Positions 34,568-46,420 of a DNA stretch of 64,000 bases are shown in pieces (positions within the stretch are counted from its first letter, which is position 1; every line of letters starts with the position of its first letter). The stretch covers positions 132,788,940 through 132,852,939 of the forward strand of contig OW121740.1 of assembly GCA_933228675.1 (NCBI GenBank), in the 5' to 3' direction. The translations under genes were made by a program, and so were the position numbers. Origin of the DNA: Stomorhina lunata. Taxonomy: Eukaryota; Arthropoda; Insecta; Diptera; Rhiniidae. Under the pieces are notes generated by a model. That model saw only the letters and a program-made list of their open reading frames with translations. It made no database searches and had not been told where the DNA came from.

Positions 34568-36188
34568 TTTTGGTTTGATGCTATTTTTAGAATAGTAACA
34601 ATGTTAACAACATATGTATGTAAGTAAATTACATGAATGTATGTAAATGCAACGTGCCCTTTGCTTTTATTTATTTGGGAATTCCTAAATAAATTAAAAT
34701 GTTTGTTTTAAAAGTGGTAAAAGTCCATGGTTTTAATAAATTCATTTTAATGAAAGAATAAATTTGATAGGTTCTGATCAAAACCTAAGATTTAATTTGC
34801 TAAAAATTGGTCACCTATATTTTTAAAAACACTAAAAGGCAAAACCCTTTATATCTCAATTTAAAAAAAAATGGACTTAAACCACTGGACTTAATAAGGT
34901 CTTCTATGAAATTAAAAATTTACACTATTAAGGAAGTCATCCATTCTTAAGACAAAGTTTTCATATGAAAGTCCTTACAAATTTTTCTTTTTCACTTCTG
35001 TCTCACAGTGTAGTTAAAGCTTTTAACTTAATTGAACTTTATTAGGGCGTAAATTAAAAAGAATTTGTAAGAAATAAAGAATAATTGTTCGTAGACGAAC
35101 AATAGTTTTGACTGTAACCCATGTGGCACATGGTTTTGACAAAAAATAAAAAAACAAGTAGAAAACCCAACATTTATTTTGAATTGCTTTCAAAAAATCA
35201 ATTTTTAGTGGAGATTTATTTAAATAGAAATTTACAAACATTCTTCGTATGCCACAAAAGTTAATTTTCATGAATGTATGTAGATTTTAAAAATATTTGG
35301 TAGGAAAGGACTTTCAAGGAATGTATTAATAAAATAAACGTAACTAAGGGGGTACATGAAGTACATTGAAGCCATTAATTGTTCAAATAAACAATATGTT
35401 CCTCAAATCAAGTAGCAACTTGAAATAGTTTAAAAAATTTGACTTAACTCCTTTTCTCCACTGCATTCTCTACACAATAGTGACATGCGAAGGAGTCACT
35501 CTGACAATTGCTTTTAGTTTTACACCAGCTGTTTTATTCATTGTTCACTATTGACGCATTCAAGGCATTTAACAATAATAAAAAAAAAGAAAGTGCGCAA
35601 AAAATCATCTTTTGTTAATCTCTTTGCCATTTTTTCAGACTTTTTTTTTCGTATTATTAAGTTTTTGTACAGACTCATGCCAAGAGTCTTTTAGTCTGTC
35701 TAACGTTAATGTTGTCGTCATTGCCAGCTTCTCCTTCCCATCCTTTTCTTTTTAAATTCTTTATGTAATTTTTCTTTTTTTTTTTTGTTGAATTTTTTCA
35801 AAAGCACACACATCATAATCAAAGTTTGCTCTAATTCAAGTGCTTTTGATTCCTCTTCCTTTTTGGTGATGATGAGCCTGAGAAGGGGCCCATACCTTCT
35901 GTACTCAGTCTCAGGGTTTTTACATCAATCAAAAAAAGTGAAATTAAAATTTTATTGTTGTTCGTTTCGTTGTCTGAATTAAATTTTTTTGTATTTCATC
36001 ATTGAGTTTGTTTTCATTTAAAGGATTTCATGACGTGTGCTCCAAGCCTGTGTTTGTAGGCAGGTAAAAGTCTTTTGTATTTAATGAATTGAGCAGTCGT
36101 CGTCTTAAAATTCAGAAAAAGAAGGCGGTATTCTGCGATTGTTTGCATATGGGCTTTTAAAGATATAATTGTTTCTAGAAAGAACATT
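34568..36188. other. AT-rich non-coding DNA, no gene seen
   Basis: About 1.6 kb without recognised homology. Frames of 60-80 codons on both strands have no domain and no coding-like composition. Confidence 0.45.
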
Positions 36189-36530
36189 TATTTATTAATG
36201 AAACAGACAATTTGTTGATAAAAGCCAAAAAATTCCTCGACGCATTTTGATGGTTGGTTAGGCCATCTCATCAGGAGGAGTATCCCTACTTTTGACAGGT
36301 CAAAAACCTCACATTATTACTTATTTTACAAACACAATCATTACGAATTATGTTTGTAAAGCATAACCAACCTCGAAACGCGTCGAAGAATTGGTTATCC
36401 CACAAACATTTTTTGGTCTTTATCAATAAATTGTCTGTTACATTAATAAATAAATGTAACAGATCGAGAACAAATACAAATAATCTTTCTATTTGGATAA
36501 TAATTTCTCGACAATTTTGTTATTTTTTAA
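36189..36530. repeat. Foldback element at the left edge of Sat5
   Basis: The left arm (CATTTATTTATTAATGAAAC, then GACAATTTGTTGATAAAAGC and CAAAAAATTCCTCGACGC, 36189-36280) is inverted at 36360-36480. The right arm ends in a hairpin with stem CTGTTACATT/AATGTAACAG and an 8-base loop. The centre holds CATCAGGAGGAGTATCC. After the right arm, TTTTGTTATTTTTTAAA leads directly into Sat5. The same junction sequence precedes Sat7 near 44840. Confidence 0.75.
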
Positions 36531-39500
36531 ATAATATTTTTCTACAGAAACTTTTTCTGTATTTTTTATTAAAACTTTTTTTATCAACAATTTTTCTATT
36601 GCAAAATATTTTTATCGAAAATTTTATTATAAAAATAAATCGAAAATTTTTCTATAGAAAAATATTTTGATCGAAAATTTTTCTATAGCAAAATATTTTT
36701 ATCGAAAATTTTTCTAAAGAAAAATATTTTTATCGAGAATTTTTCTATAGAAAAATATTTTTAACGAAAATTTTTCTATAGAAAAATATTTTTATCGAAA
36801 ATTTTTCTATAGAAAAATATTTCTATCGAAAATGTTTCTATAGAAAAATATTTCTATCGAAAATGTTTCTATAGAAAAATATTTCTATCGAAAATGTTTC
36901 TATAGAAAAATATTTCTATCGAAAATTTTTCTATAGAAAAATATTTCTATCGAAAATTTTTCTATAGAAAAATATTTCTATCGAAAATTTTTCTATAGAA
37001 AAATATTTCTATCGAAAATTTTTCTATAGAAAAATATTTCTATCGAAAATTTTTCTATAGAAAAATATTTCTATCGAAAATTTTTCTATAGAAAAATATT
37101 TCTATCGAAAATTTTTCTATAGAAAAATATTTCTATCGAAAATTTTTCTATAGAAAAATATTTCTATCGAAAATTTTTCTATAGAAAAATATTTCTATCG
37201 AAAATTTTTCTATAGAAAAATATTTCTATCGAAAATTTTTCTATAGAAAAATATTTCTATCGAAAATTTTTCTATAGAAAAATATTTCTATCGAAAATTT
37301 TTCTATAGAAAAATATTTCTATCGAAAATTTTTCTATAGAAAAATATTTCTATCGAAAATTTTTCTATAGAAAAATATTTCTATCGAAAATTTTTCTATA
37401 GAAAAATATTTCTATCGAAAATTTTTCTATAGAAAAATATTTCTATCGAAAATTTTTCTATAGAAAAATATTTCTATCGAAAATTTTTCTATAGAAAAAT
37501 ATTTCTATCGAAAATTTTTCTATAGAAAAATATTTCTATCGAAAATTTTTCTATAGAAAAATATTTCTATCGAAAATTTTTCTATAGAAAAATATTTCTA
37601 TCGAAAATTTTTCTATAGAAAAATATTTCTATCGAAAATTTTTCTATAGAAAAATATTTCTATCGAAAATTTTTCTATAGAAAAATATTTCTATCGAAAA
37701 TTTTTCTATAGAAAAATATTTCTATCGAAAATTTTTCTATAGAAAAATATTTCTATCGAAAATTTTTCTATAGAAAAATATTTCTATCGAAAATTTTTCT
37801 ATAGAAAAATATTTCTATCGAAAATTTTTCTATAGAAAAATATTTCTATCGAAAATTTTTCTATAGAAAAATATTTCTATCGAAAATTTTTCTATAGAAA
37901 AATATTTCTATAAAAAATTTTTCTATAGAAAAATATTTCTATCGAAAATTTTTCTATAGAAAAATATTTCTATCGAAAATTTTTCTATAGAAAAATATTT
38001 CCATCGAAAATTTTTCTATAGAAAAATATTTCTATCGAAAATTTTTCTATAGAAAAATATTTCTATCGAAAATTTTTCTATAGAAAAATATTTCTATCGA
38101 AAATTTTTCTATACAAAAATATTTCTATCGAAAATTTTTCTATAGAAAAATATTTCTATCGAAAATTTTTCTATAGAAAAATATTTCTATCGAAAATTTT
38201 TCTATAGAAAAATATTTCTATCGAAAATTTTTCTATAGAAAAATATTTCTATCGAAAATTTTTCTATAGAAAAATATTTCTATCGAAAATTTTTCTATAG
38301 AAAAATATTTCTATAAAAAATTTTTCTATAGAAAAATGTTTCTATAAAAAATTTTTCTATAGAAAAATGTTTCTATCGAAAATTTTTCTATAGAAAAATA
38401 TTTCTATCGAAAATTTTTCTATAGAAAAATATTTCTATCGAAAATTTTTCTATAGAAAAATATTTCTATCGAAAATTTTTCTATAGAAAAATATTTCTAT
38501 CGAAAATTTTTCTATAGAAAAATATTTCTATCGAAAATTTTTCTATAGAAAAATATTTCTATCGAAAATTTTTCTATAAAAAATATTTCTATCGAAAATT
38601 TTTCTATAGAAAAATATTTCTATCGAAAATTTTTCTATAGAAAAATATTTCTATCGAAAATTTTTCTATAGAAAAATATTTCTATCGAAAATTTTTCTAT
38701 AGAAAAATATTTCTATGGAAAATTTTTCTATAGAAAAATATTTCTATGAAAAATTTTTTTATAGAAAAGTATTTCTATCGAAAATTTTTCTACAAAAAAA
38801 TATTTCTATCGAAAATTTTTCTATAGAAAAATATTTCTATCGAAAATTTTTCTGTAGAAAAATATTTCTATCGAAAATTTTTCTATAGAAAAATATTTCT
38901 ATCGAAAATTTTTCTATAGAAAAATATTTCTATCGAAAATTTTTCTATAGAAAAATATTTCTATCGAAAATTTTTCTATAGAAAAGTATTTCTATCGAAA
39001 ATTTTTCTATAGAAAAATATTTCTATCGAAAATTTTTCTATAGACAAATATTTCTATCGAAAATTTTTCTATAGAAAAATATTTCTATCGAAAATTTTTC
39101 TATAGAAAAGTATTTCTATCGAAAATTTTTCTATAGAAAAGTATTTCTATCGAAAATTTTTCTATAGAAAAATATTTCTATCGAAAATTTTTCTATAGAA
39201 AAATATTTCTATCGAAAATTTTTCTATAGAAAAATATTTCTATCGAAAATTTTTCTATAGAAAAATATTTCTATCGAAAATTTTTCTATAGAAAAATATT
39301 ACTATCGAAAATTTTTCTATAGAAAAATATTTCTATCGAAAATTTTTCTATAGAAAAATATTTCTATCGAAAATTTTTCTATAGAAAAATATTTCTATCG
39401 AAAATTTTTCTATAGAAAAATATTTCTATCGAAAATTTTTCTATAGAAAAATATTTCTATCGAAAATTTTTCTATAGAAAAATATTTCTATCGAAAATTT

Positions 39501-40250
39501 TTCTATAGAAAAATATTTCTATCGAAAATTTTTCTATAGAAAAATATTTCTATCGAAAATTTTTCTATAGAAAAATATTTCTATCGAAAATTTTTCTATA
39601 GAAAAATATTTCTATCGAAAATTTTTCTATAGAAAAATATTTCTATCGAAAATTTTTCTATAGAAAAATATTTCTATCGAAAATTTTTCTATAGAAAAAT
39701 ATTTCTATCGAAAATTTTTCTATAGAAAAATATTTCTATCGAAAATTTTTCTATAGAAAAATATTTCTATCGAAAATTTTTCTATAGAAAAATATTTCTA
39801 TCGAAAATTTTTCTATAGAAAAATATTTCTATCGAAAATTTTTCTAAAGAAAACTATGTTTATAGAAAATTTTTCTATAAAAAAATATTTATATCGAAAA
39901 TGTTTCTATAGAAAAATATTTCTATCGAAAATATTTCCATAGAAAAATATTTCTATCGAAAATTTTTCTATAGAAAAATATTTTTATCGAAAATTTTTCT
40001 AAAGAAAAATATTTTTATCGAAAATTTTTCTAAAGAAAAATATTTTTATCGAAAATTTTTCTAAAGAACAATATTTTTGTCGAAAATTTTTCTATAGAAA
40101 AATATTTTTAACGAAAATTTTTCTATAGAAAAATATTTTAATCGAAAATTTTTCGATAGAAAAATATCTTTATCGAAAATTTTTCTATAGAAAAATATTT
40201 TTATCGAAAATGTTTCTAAAGAGAAATGTTTTTATCGAAAATTTTTTTTT
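36531..40250 (+). repeat. Satellite array Sat5, 31-bp monomer, about 117 copies
   Basis: The unit is built from ATTTCTATCG, AAAATTTTTC and TATAGAAAAAT. It contains the perfect 18-bp palindrome ATTTTTCTATAGAAAAAT. From about 36900 to 39840 most monomers are identical, with rare point variants in small runs (GAAAATGTTTC three times at 36830-36900; GAAAAGTATTTC in several units). The outer 300-400 bp on each side are degenerate. It is the most homogeneous array in the window. Confidence 0.97.
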
Positions 40251-40359
40251 TTTTTAACCGACTATGCTAACATCCAATTCACAACTATGTACTTTTAATA
40301 CTTATATTAACAAATTTTATTAGTGATCGTAATATTTACGAAAATTACAAAACGTCTTC

Positions 40360-40700
40360 GGCTTCTGGTGGTATGGGATGCCTGGCCTTAACTGTCAAAG
40401 TCATCACTGTTAAAGGTTGATGATTACAAATATATTTTATTTGCATTGAATGATCTAGACACCATCGACATGTGTTTTCAACAGGACCGCTCTATGTACC
40501 ACAGAGTTCATGCCGCATTGAACATTCTACACGAGCAATTTGAGTACATGATTATCTCATTTGGAGGAGATATGAACTGGCCACTGAGATGGTGTGATCT
40601 GATATTTTTAAACTTTCTCCTGTGGGGTTTTCAAACCACAGCCAACACTGTACGAAAGGATCTTGCCTTTAAAGCAGCTAAGGGCACCATTTATATTTTC
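40360..40700 (+). pseudogene. Dead DD41D-type mariner transposase fragment
   Basis: Reads KVDDYKYILFALNDLDTID, then MCFQQDRSMYHRVHAALNIL, MIISFGGDMNWPLRWCD, and LIFLNFLLWGFQ. It parallels VTINGDRYRAMITDYFVPQL through DYFLWGYVKS of the copy at 19832-20914. The second catalytic Asp is present (FQQD), but the third position is Asn (FLNFLLWG against PLDYFLWG). The frame shifts near 40415. There are no TIRs and no N-terminal half. Confidence 0.75.
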
Positions 40701-40814
40701 CTATCACCAGTGATTTGAGTTCATTTTGTCGTTCATATAAAAAGTTTTTGTACTGCCAATCACTGCTTTAAAGATTTTATGATTCAACTTGTGAAGAAAT
40801 TAAAGCCAAACGAC

Positions 40815-41048
40815 CATTAACGCTACAATTAATTTACTCAAAGAAACTTTTGATGAAAAAATGATTTCACGTAATTGCCCAATTAATTGCCCACCAAGAT
40901 CATATGATTTAATCCTATTGGATTATTTTCTTGCCTTTCAAATGAACAACTGGAAATTAACATTCATAGAGATATTGGTAAAATACGGCCGCAAATACTA
41001 AAAAGTTGTTGAAAATTGGTGTTCAGATTGCGTCTTCTATGCGCCATG
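40815..41048 (+). pseudogene. Second dead DD41D-type mariner fragment
   Basis: Reads TINLLKETFDEKMISRNCPI, then PPRSYDLILLDYFLAF, and ends VVENWCSDCVFYAP. It covers the same C-terminal region as the fragment just upstream, so the two are separate copies (or a duplicated one). It is closer in sequence to the intact transposase at 19832-20914. Several short deletions disrupt it. Confidence 0.7.
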
Positions 41049-42439
41049 ACTGAAATTATATTTAAAGCGAAGACAATATAATATAAAGACATTGCACTTC
41101 ATACATTTTTTCTGTCAAATGTGAAATTAAAGTGGACAAAGAACAATGAAAAATGCACAAACAAACATAAATTTTATGAGCACGTGTGTGTGCCTTAGCT
41201 TTCTCTCATTAGATAATCGTTTCCATTAGTTATTTCCGAATAAGAGTCAAATCGGTATACTCCCTTTTTAATGGGACTTTTCAAAACGACCATACGGCAA
41301 ATCAATGTATGGAAGTGCAACATTTTTATATTTTAGAATCTTTATTTAAACATTAAATAATTTCATACAATTTTCTTTCCAATAAAGCCCGTTCTATTGA
41401 TATTAAATATAAATTTCATTGCTTTATAATGATTTAAATTTTCAAGTTTTTAAGTTCTCATACAAGTTCGTTCAAATGCTTACCCAGACTTCTTCTATCG
41501 TTCTATCAGTCTTTCTTGCGTTTTCTATATTTTTTCTAAGCGACATATGTTGAGACATGCATTTGCTCTATCTGACCATGTCAGTAGATTAGGATTTCAA
41601 CAAATGATTATTATGGGTTGTTATGGGTACAAGCTCTTTTTTCCCGTTGTGGTGGAATGACTTATGGCACTATAACGTGTAAAATTGTTATAATTCTTGT
41701 GTTTTAATCTCAAGCTCAACAAATAGAAAAAAAAACAACAAATCATTCGCAAATACTTATTTATGTCTGTCGCTAGAAAAAGCAGAAACAACCAAAAAGT
41801 GTCAGTGGGTAAGTGGTTGGTAATAAATTTCATTTTATTAAAATGCATTGGTTTTAACTTGGATTTTAATGTTCTTCACTTGAATTCATTTATGCACTTC
41901 TTTTTGGTTTCTATTTTGTAATGAAAATGGGTGGGGATGGTTGTGTGGGTGTTTCGCTGGTCTATGAGATTCAAACTGAATTCAAATGTTGTGCTTTTGT
42001 TGTTGTCTAAATGCCTTTGAAGTTTTCACTTACAGCTCTAAATACATACATAGAAGAACATATGGGAGGAGTATTTGTCAGAAATTCAACAAAATTGGTT
42101 TGAGTACTAATGTTTTGACCATTAATTACTTAATTTCAATGATTGAATGTTTTCTCTTGATATGATTACATTACATTAACGTTAAATAAAGAGATATCTT
42201 TACTTGTATTCGAGTATACTCGTGCAAGTCTATTTGAATTCATAGACAAAGAAGTGAAGTTCAATTAGATTTCTATAGAATGTATTTAGAAAAGCAATTA
42301 GCAAAATGTTTTCAACTAATGTCTCGAATAAGTGATGTTTGAATTTGGTGGTTAAACAAATGTTTAACACTCCTTGTTGTTAATAAATGATGCAAATAAT
42401 TGCAGAGCTGTGATTTCTATTTATTCTGATATAAAATAC
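41049..42439. other. AT-rich non-coding DNA, no gene seen
   Basis: About 1.4 kb with no recognisable coding region, satellite or element end. Confidence 0.45.
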
Positions 42440-42840
42440 GTGCTTTAAATAATAGAGCCAATACTAATACTAGTATTCATACTAGTACTGATATGTTAAA
42501 TATACTTATGCTAGTAGTATTACAAGTATTTTTAAGCAAGTTGTACTTAATACTAACAGTTACAACAAAACTTTCATTACTACTAGCACAAACTAATTTC
42601 AATAGTAGCTGTTAATACTACCACATATACTATTACTAATACTAGCACTACTACTAATAGCAGACGTATAAAACGAATACCATTATTATCACTAATACAA
42701 GTGTTTCTAGTTATAATGACAGAAGGAATACTACTGGTGATACTGCTATAAGTAAAGATACTAGTAGTAATATTAGAAGATATTACTAAAACAAATTCTA
42801 GTTGTAATACTAATATCAACTTATTCTAACATTAAGACTA
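42440..42840. repeat. Degenerate ACT/AGT-rich low-complexity tract
   Basis: Dense in ACTAGT, TAATACTA and TACTACTA words, as from a decayed trinucleotide microsatellite. A 78-codon minus-strand frame here is a product of the repeat. Confidence 0.75.
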
Positions 42841-42843
42841 GTG

Positions 42844-43904
42844 TTTTTTTTTTTTTTTATTTATTTATTTAGTCTATGGATTAACTCCTTACAGACAACA
42901 AATTTACAAAATATACAAACAAATTAATTTAGTCTATTTAAATATAAAATCAAATTACGTTTAATAATATTTACATTCAAAGTTGTATCGATAATATTGT
43001 AAAGATCATTAAAGTTTAGACATATTCGTCGAAAGCATTAGCATAATTTTGTTGAAAATAATGAATTTTTAAAGGCTGGTAATAACGTGTAGGGCGTTGA
43101 GGAACATTAAAACATAAATTGTTTAACAGGAACTCCGAGCAAATATTGCCATCAATAAGTTTGAAAAGAAATATTACATTCAGCATTGTTCGGCGGCTTT
43201 TTAAAGTTGGTTCTATACGGAGGAAGATATATTGATGGATTAGGGTAAGAGCTCCGTAAAACGAATAACAAAAATTGTTTTTGGACAGACTCAATACGAT
43301 CACTATGGATGTTATAATATGGATCCCAAATGATTGATCCGTACTCAATTATAGGTCTTACAAGGGTTGTGAATAACTGCTTTGTTATAGATGAATCAGC
43401 AAATTCCTTTGACCATCGTTTAATAAAACCAAATACACTACGAGCTTTATTAGTACACAAATTTATATGTTCAACAAACGACAACTTTGTGTCAAATAAA
43501 ACACCAAGGTCCAGAAAAACATCAACTACATTTTTTCAAATTTATATCCAATAAATTTATTTGACACCAGGCGTAGAATGAAGTTAAGTCCTGTTGTAAA
43601 TGCGGTTTTTACATCGTCAGCATACATAAGTATATTTGAAAATTTTATTGTTGAAGGAAGATCATTGATATACAATAAAAATAGTATTGGTCCTAGATGA
43701 CTACCTTGCTGAACACCAGAATTGACGAAAATGTTTTTGGACAAGGAATTATTAAAACTCACACGTTGATTACGAAGCAAAAGATACGATTTTATCCATT
43801 CCAAACAGTTGTTCGTGAATCCCATTATATACAGTTTATATAGTAAAAGATCATGATTAACTCTGTTAAAGGCTTTACTGAAATCAGTGTATATAACATC
43901 AGTA
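42844..43904 (-). pseudogene. 5'-truncated, decayed LINE related to the one at 5129
   Basis: On the minus strand it starts within RT motif A (TDVIYTDFSKAF). It continues through WIKSYLLLRNQRVSFNN, SGVQQGSHLGPILFLLYIN, MYADDVK, RPIIEYGSIIWDPYYN, YLPPYRTNF and NVPQRPTRYYQPLKIHYF. The segments lie in different frames (breaks near 43550, 43490 and 43170), so it is dead although YADD survives. It ends in an A-rich tail with AAAT repeats (42844-42870). The 5' end abuts Sat6 through a 12-bp inverted repeat. Confidence 0.88.
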
Positions 43905-43914
43905 TATACACTGA
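43884..43914. repeat. 12-bp perfect inverted repeat at the LINE/Sat6 junction
   Basis: TCAGTGTATATA (43884-43895), a 7-base spacer and its exact complement (43903-43914) sit at the truncated 5' end of the LINE copy. One arm is LINE sequence; the other is not found in the related LINE at 5129, so it was probably created during insertion. Confidence 0.55.
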
Positions 43915-44393
43915 AAATTTTTCTATAGAAAAATTTTCGATAAAAAAATTTTTCTTTAGAAAAATTTTCGATAAAAAAATTTTTTTATAGAAAAATTTTC
44001 GATAAAAAATTTTTTTATAGAAAAGTTTCGATAAAAAAATTTTTCTAAAGAAAAATTGTCGATAAAAAATTTTTCCTAAAGAAAAATTTTCGATAAAAAA
44101 ATTTTTTTACAGAAAAATTTTTAAGAAAAAATATTTTCTTTAGAAAAATTTTCGATATTAATTTTTACTATAGAAAAATTTTCGTTAAACATTTTTATAT
44201 ATTTGATGTTGCAACGAAACGTAAAACTTTGACATTAAAACAAAAATTTTCGATTAAAAAATTTTTCTATGGAAAAATTTCTTTCTATTGAAAAATTTTC
44301 GATAAAAAATTTTTTCTATAGAAAAATTTTTGATAAAAAAATTTTTCTATAGAAAAATTTTAGATAAAAAAATTTTTCTATAGAAAAATTTTT
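43911..44393 (+). repeat. Satellite array Sat6, 31-bp monomer, degenerate
   Basis: The unit is built from GAAAAATTTTCGATAAAAAA and ATTTTTCTATA, about 15 copies. It is interrupted at 44197-44235 by a non-satellite block, ATATTTGATGTTGCAACGAA, followed by ACGTAAAACTTTGACATT. That block also occurs in Sat8 (46028, 46252) and, inverted, alone at 50361-50395. Confidence 0.92.
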
Positions 44394-44849
44394 CAAATAG
44401 AAGTGTATTTGCATTTGATCCCAAATCTGTTACATTTATTTATTAATGTAACAGACCAATTTATTGATAAAAAGCCAAAAAATGTTTGCGGAGAAACCAA
44501 ATTCCTCGACGCGTTTCGATGGTTGGTTAAGCCATCTCTTCAGGAGGATTATCCCCAATTTAGACAGATCGAAAACCTCGCATTATTACTAAATTTACAA
44601 ACATAACTATTAAGAATTATGTTCATAAACCACAAGTAAAAGCGTAGATTATCGACTGAACAAAAACAAACATTTTTCAGTTTTCATCTACCTTCACTTC
44701 CCACATTCTTGCTGTAGCCGTCGGCTACTATATGCAGAATGCTGTGAAGAAGGGGGGGTAAGATGTTTTAAATCTGTCTAAATTAAGGATAATCCTCCTG
44801 AAAATACACTTCTTTTTGAATAATATTTACATCCCGACTATTTTGTTAT
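44394..44849. repeat. Foldback element between Sat6 and Sat7
   Basis: Outer ends AGAAGTGTATTT (44400) and AAATACACTTCTTTTT (about 44801-44816) are inverted, as are TTCAGGAGGATTATCC (44538-44553) and GGATAATCCTCCTGAA (about 44786-44801). Near the left end is a hairpin with stem CTGTTACATT/AATGTAACAG and loop TATTTATT (44428-44455). It includes the CTACTATATGCAGAATGCTG block shared with 9188. Satellite borders it on both sides. No credible coding region; a 67-codon frame across it is duplicated with the element at 45542. Confidence 0.75.
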
Positions 44850-45533
44850 TTTTTGAAAAATTTTCGATAAAAAAATTTTTCTATAGAAAAATTTTCGATA
44901 AAAAAATGTTTCTATTGAAAAATTTTCGATAAAAAAATTTTTCTATAGAAAAATTTTCGATAAAAAAACTTTTCTATAGAAAAATTTTCGATAAAAAAAT
45001 TTTTCTATAGAAAAATTTTCGATAAAAAAATTTTTCTATAGAAAAATTTTCGATAAAAAAATTTTTCTATAGAAAAATTTTCGATAAAAAAATTTTTCTA
45101 TAGAAAAATTTTCGATAAAAAAATTTTTCTATAGAAAATTTTTCGACAAAAAAATTTTTCTATAGAAAAATTTTCGACAAAAAAATTTTTCTATAGAAAA
45201 ATTTTCGAGAAAAAAATTTTTCTATAGAAAAATTTTCGAGAAAAAAATTTTTCTATAGAAAAATTTTCGAGAAAAAAATTTTTCTATAGAAAAATTTTTG
45301 ATAAAAAAATTTTTCTATAAAAAAATTTTCGATAAAAAAATTTTTCTATAGAAAAATTTTCTATAAAAAAAATTTTTCTATAGAAAATTTTTCGACAAAA
45401 AAATTTTTCTATAGAAAAATTTTCGACAAAAAAATTTTTCTATAGAAAAATTTTCGAGAAAAAAATTTTTCTATAGAAAAATTTTCGAGAAAAAAATTTT
45501 TCTATAGAAAAATTTTCGAGAAAAAAATTTTTC
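44850..45533 (+). repeat. Satellite array Sat7, 31-bp monomer, about 22 copies
   Basis: Same monomer as Sat6, here nearly homogeneous. Units contain a 24-bp perfect palindrome whose half-site is AAAATTTTTCTA. Variant runs (CGACAAAA, CGAGAAAA) occur in the same order at about 45130-45290 and 45380-45530, showing a duplicated block inside the array. Confidence 0.93.
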
Positions 45534-45825
45534 AAAAAGAAGTGTATTTGCATTTGATCCCAAACCTGTTACATTTATTTATTAATGTAACAGATCAATT
45601 TATTGATAAAAAGCCAAAAAATGTTTGCGGAGAAACCAAATTCCTCGACGCGTTTCGATGGTTGGTTAAGCCATCTCTTCAGGAGGATTATCCCCAATTT
45701 AGACAGATCAAAAACCTCGCATTATTACTAAATTTACAAAAATAACTATTAAGAATTATGTTCATAAACCAAACATAAACAAACATTTTTCAATTTTCAT
45801 CTACCTTCACTTCCCACATTTTTCT
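45534..45825. repeat. Foldback element copy, right arm missing, between Sat7 and Sat8
   Basis: Almost identical to 44394-44690, displaced by 1,139 bp, with the same hairpin (stem CTGTTACATT/AATGTAACAG). After CTTCACTTCCCACATT it switches directly into satellite (TTTCTATAGAAAAA at about 45819), so the inverted right arm is absent. Confidence 0.8.
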
Positions 45826-46420
45826 ATAGAAAAATTAAAAAAAATTCCATAGAAAAGTTTTTTTTATCGAAAATTTTTTTATCGATAAAAGATTTTTCTA
45901 TAGAAACATATTTTTATCGTATATTTTCAATGAAAAAATTTTATTAAAAGAAATTTTTCGATAAAAACAATTTTTCTATAGAAAAGTTTTCGTTAAAAAC
46001 ATGTTTTTATAGAAAAATTTCTGACATATTTGATGTTGCAATGAAAAGTAAAACTTTCACATTTAAACAAAAATGTTCGATAAAAAAGTTTTTCTATAGA
46101 AAAATGTTTGATAAAAACATTTTTCTAAAGAAAAATTGTCGATAACAAATTTTTTCCTGAAGAAAAGTTTTCGATAAAAAAATTTTTCTATACAAAAATT
46201 TTCGGTAACAATTTTTCACTTTAGAAAAATTTTCGTTAAAAATTTGTATATATTTGATGTTGCAACGAAACGTAAAACTTTGACATTGAAACAAAAATTT
46301 TCAATTAAAAAATTTTTCTATGGAAAATTTTTTTTAACGAAAATTTTTATTAAATAAATATTTCTTTAGAAAAATTTCGATAAAAAAAATTTGACAAAAA
46401 ATGTTTCTATAGGAAAATTT
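45826..46420 (+). repeat. Satellite array Sat8, degenerate 31-bp monomers
   Basis: Decayed Sat6-type units with many indels, including two copies of the ATATTTGATGTTGCAACG-type block (near 46028 and 46252). It is likely the old edge of the composite array. Confidence 0.85.

Noticed and set aside
36531..40250. CRISPR-like regular repeats
   Set aside because: Units are contiguous 31-bp tandem repeats with no unique spacers and no cas genes, in an animal genome context.
44403..45745. Two nearly identical 67-codon frames (MYLHLIPNLLHL...)
   Set aside because: They are identical because the foldback element is duplicated; the frame crosses the hairpin and has no homology, so it is not evidence of a conserved protein.
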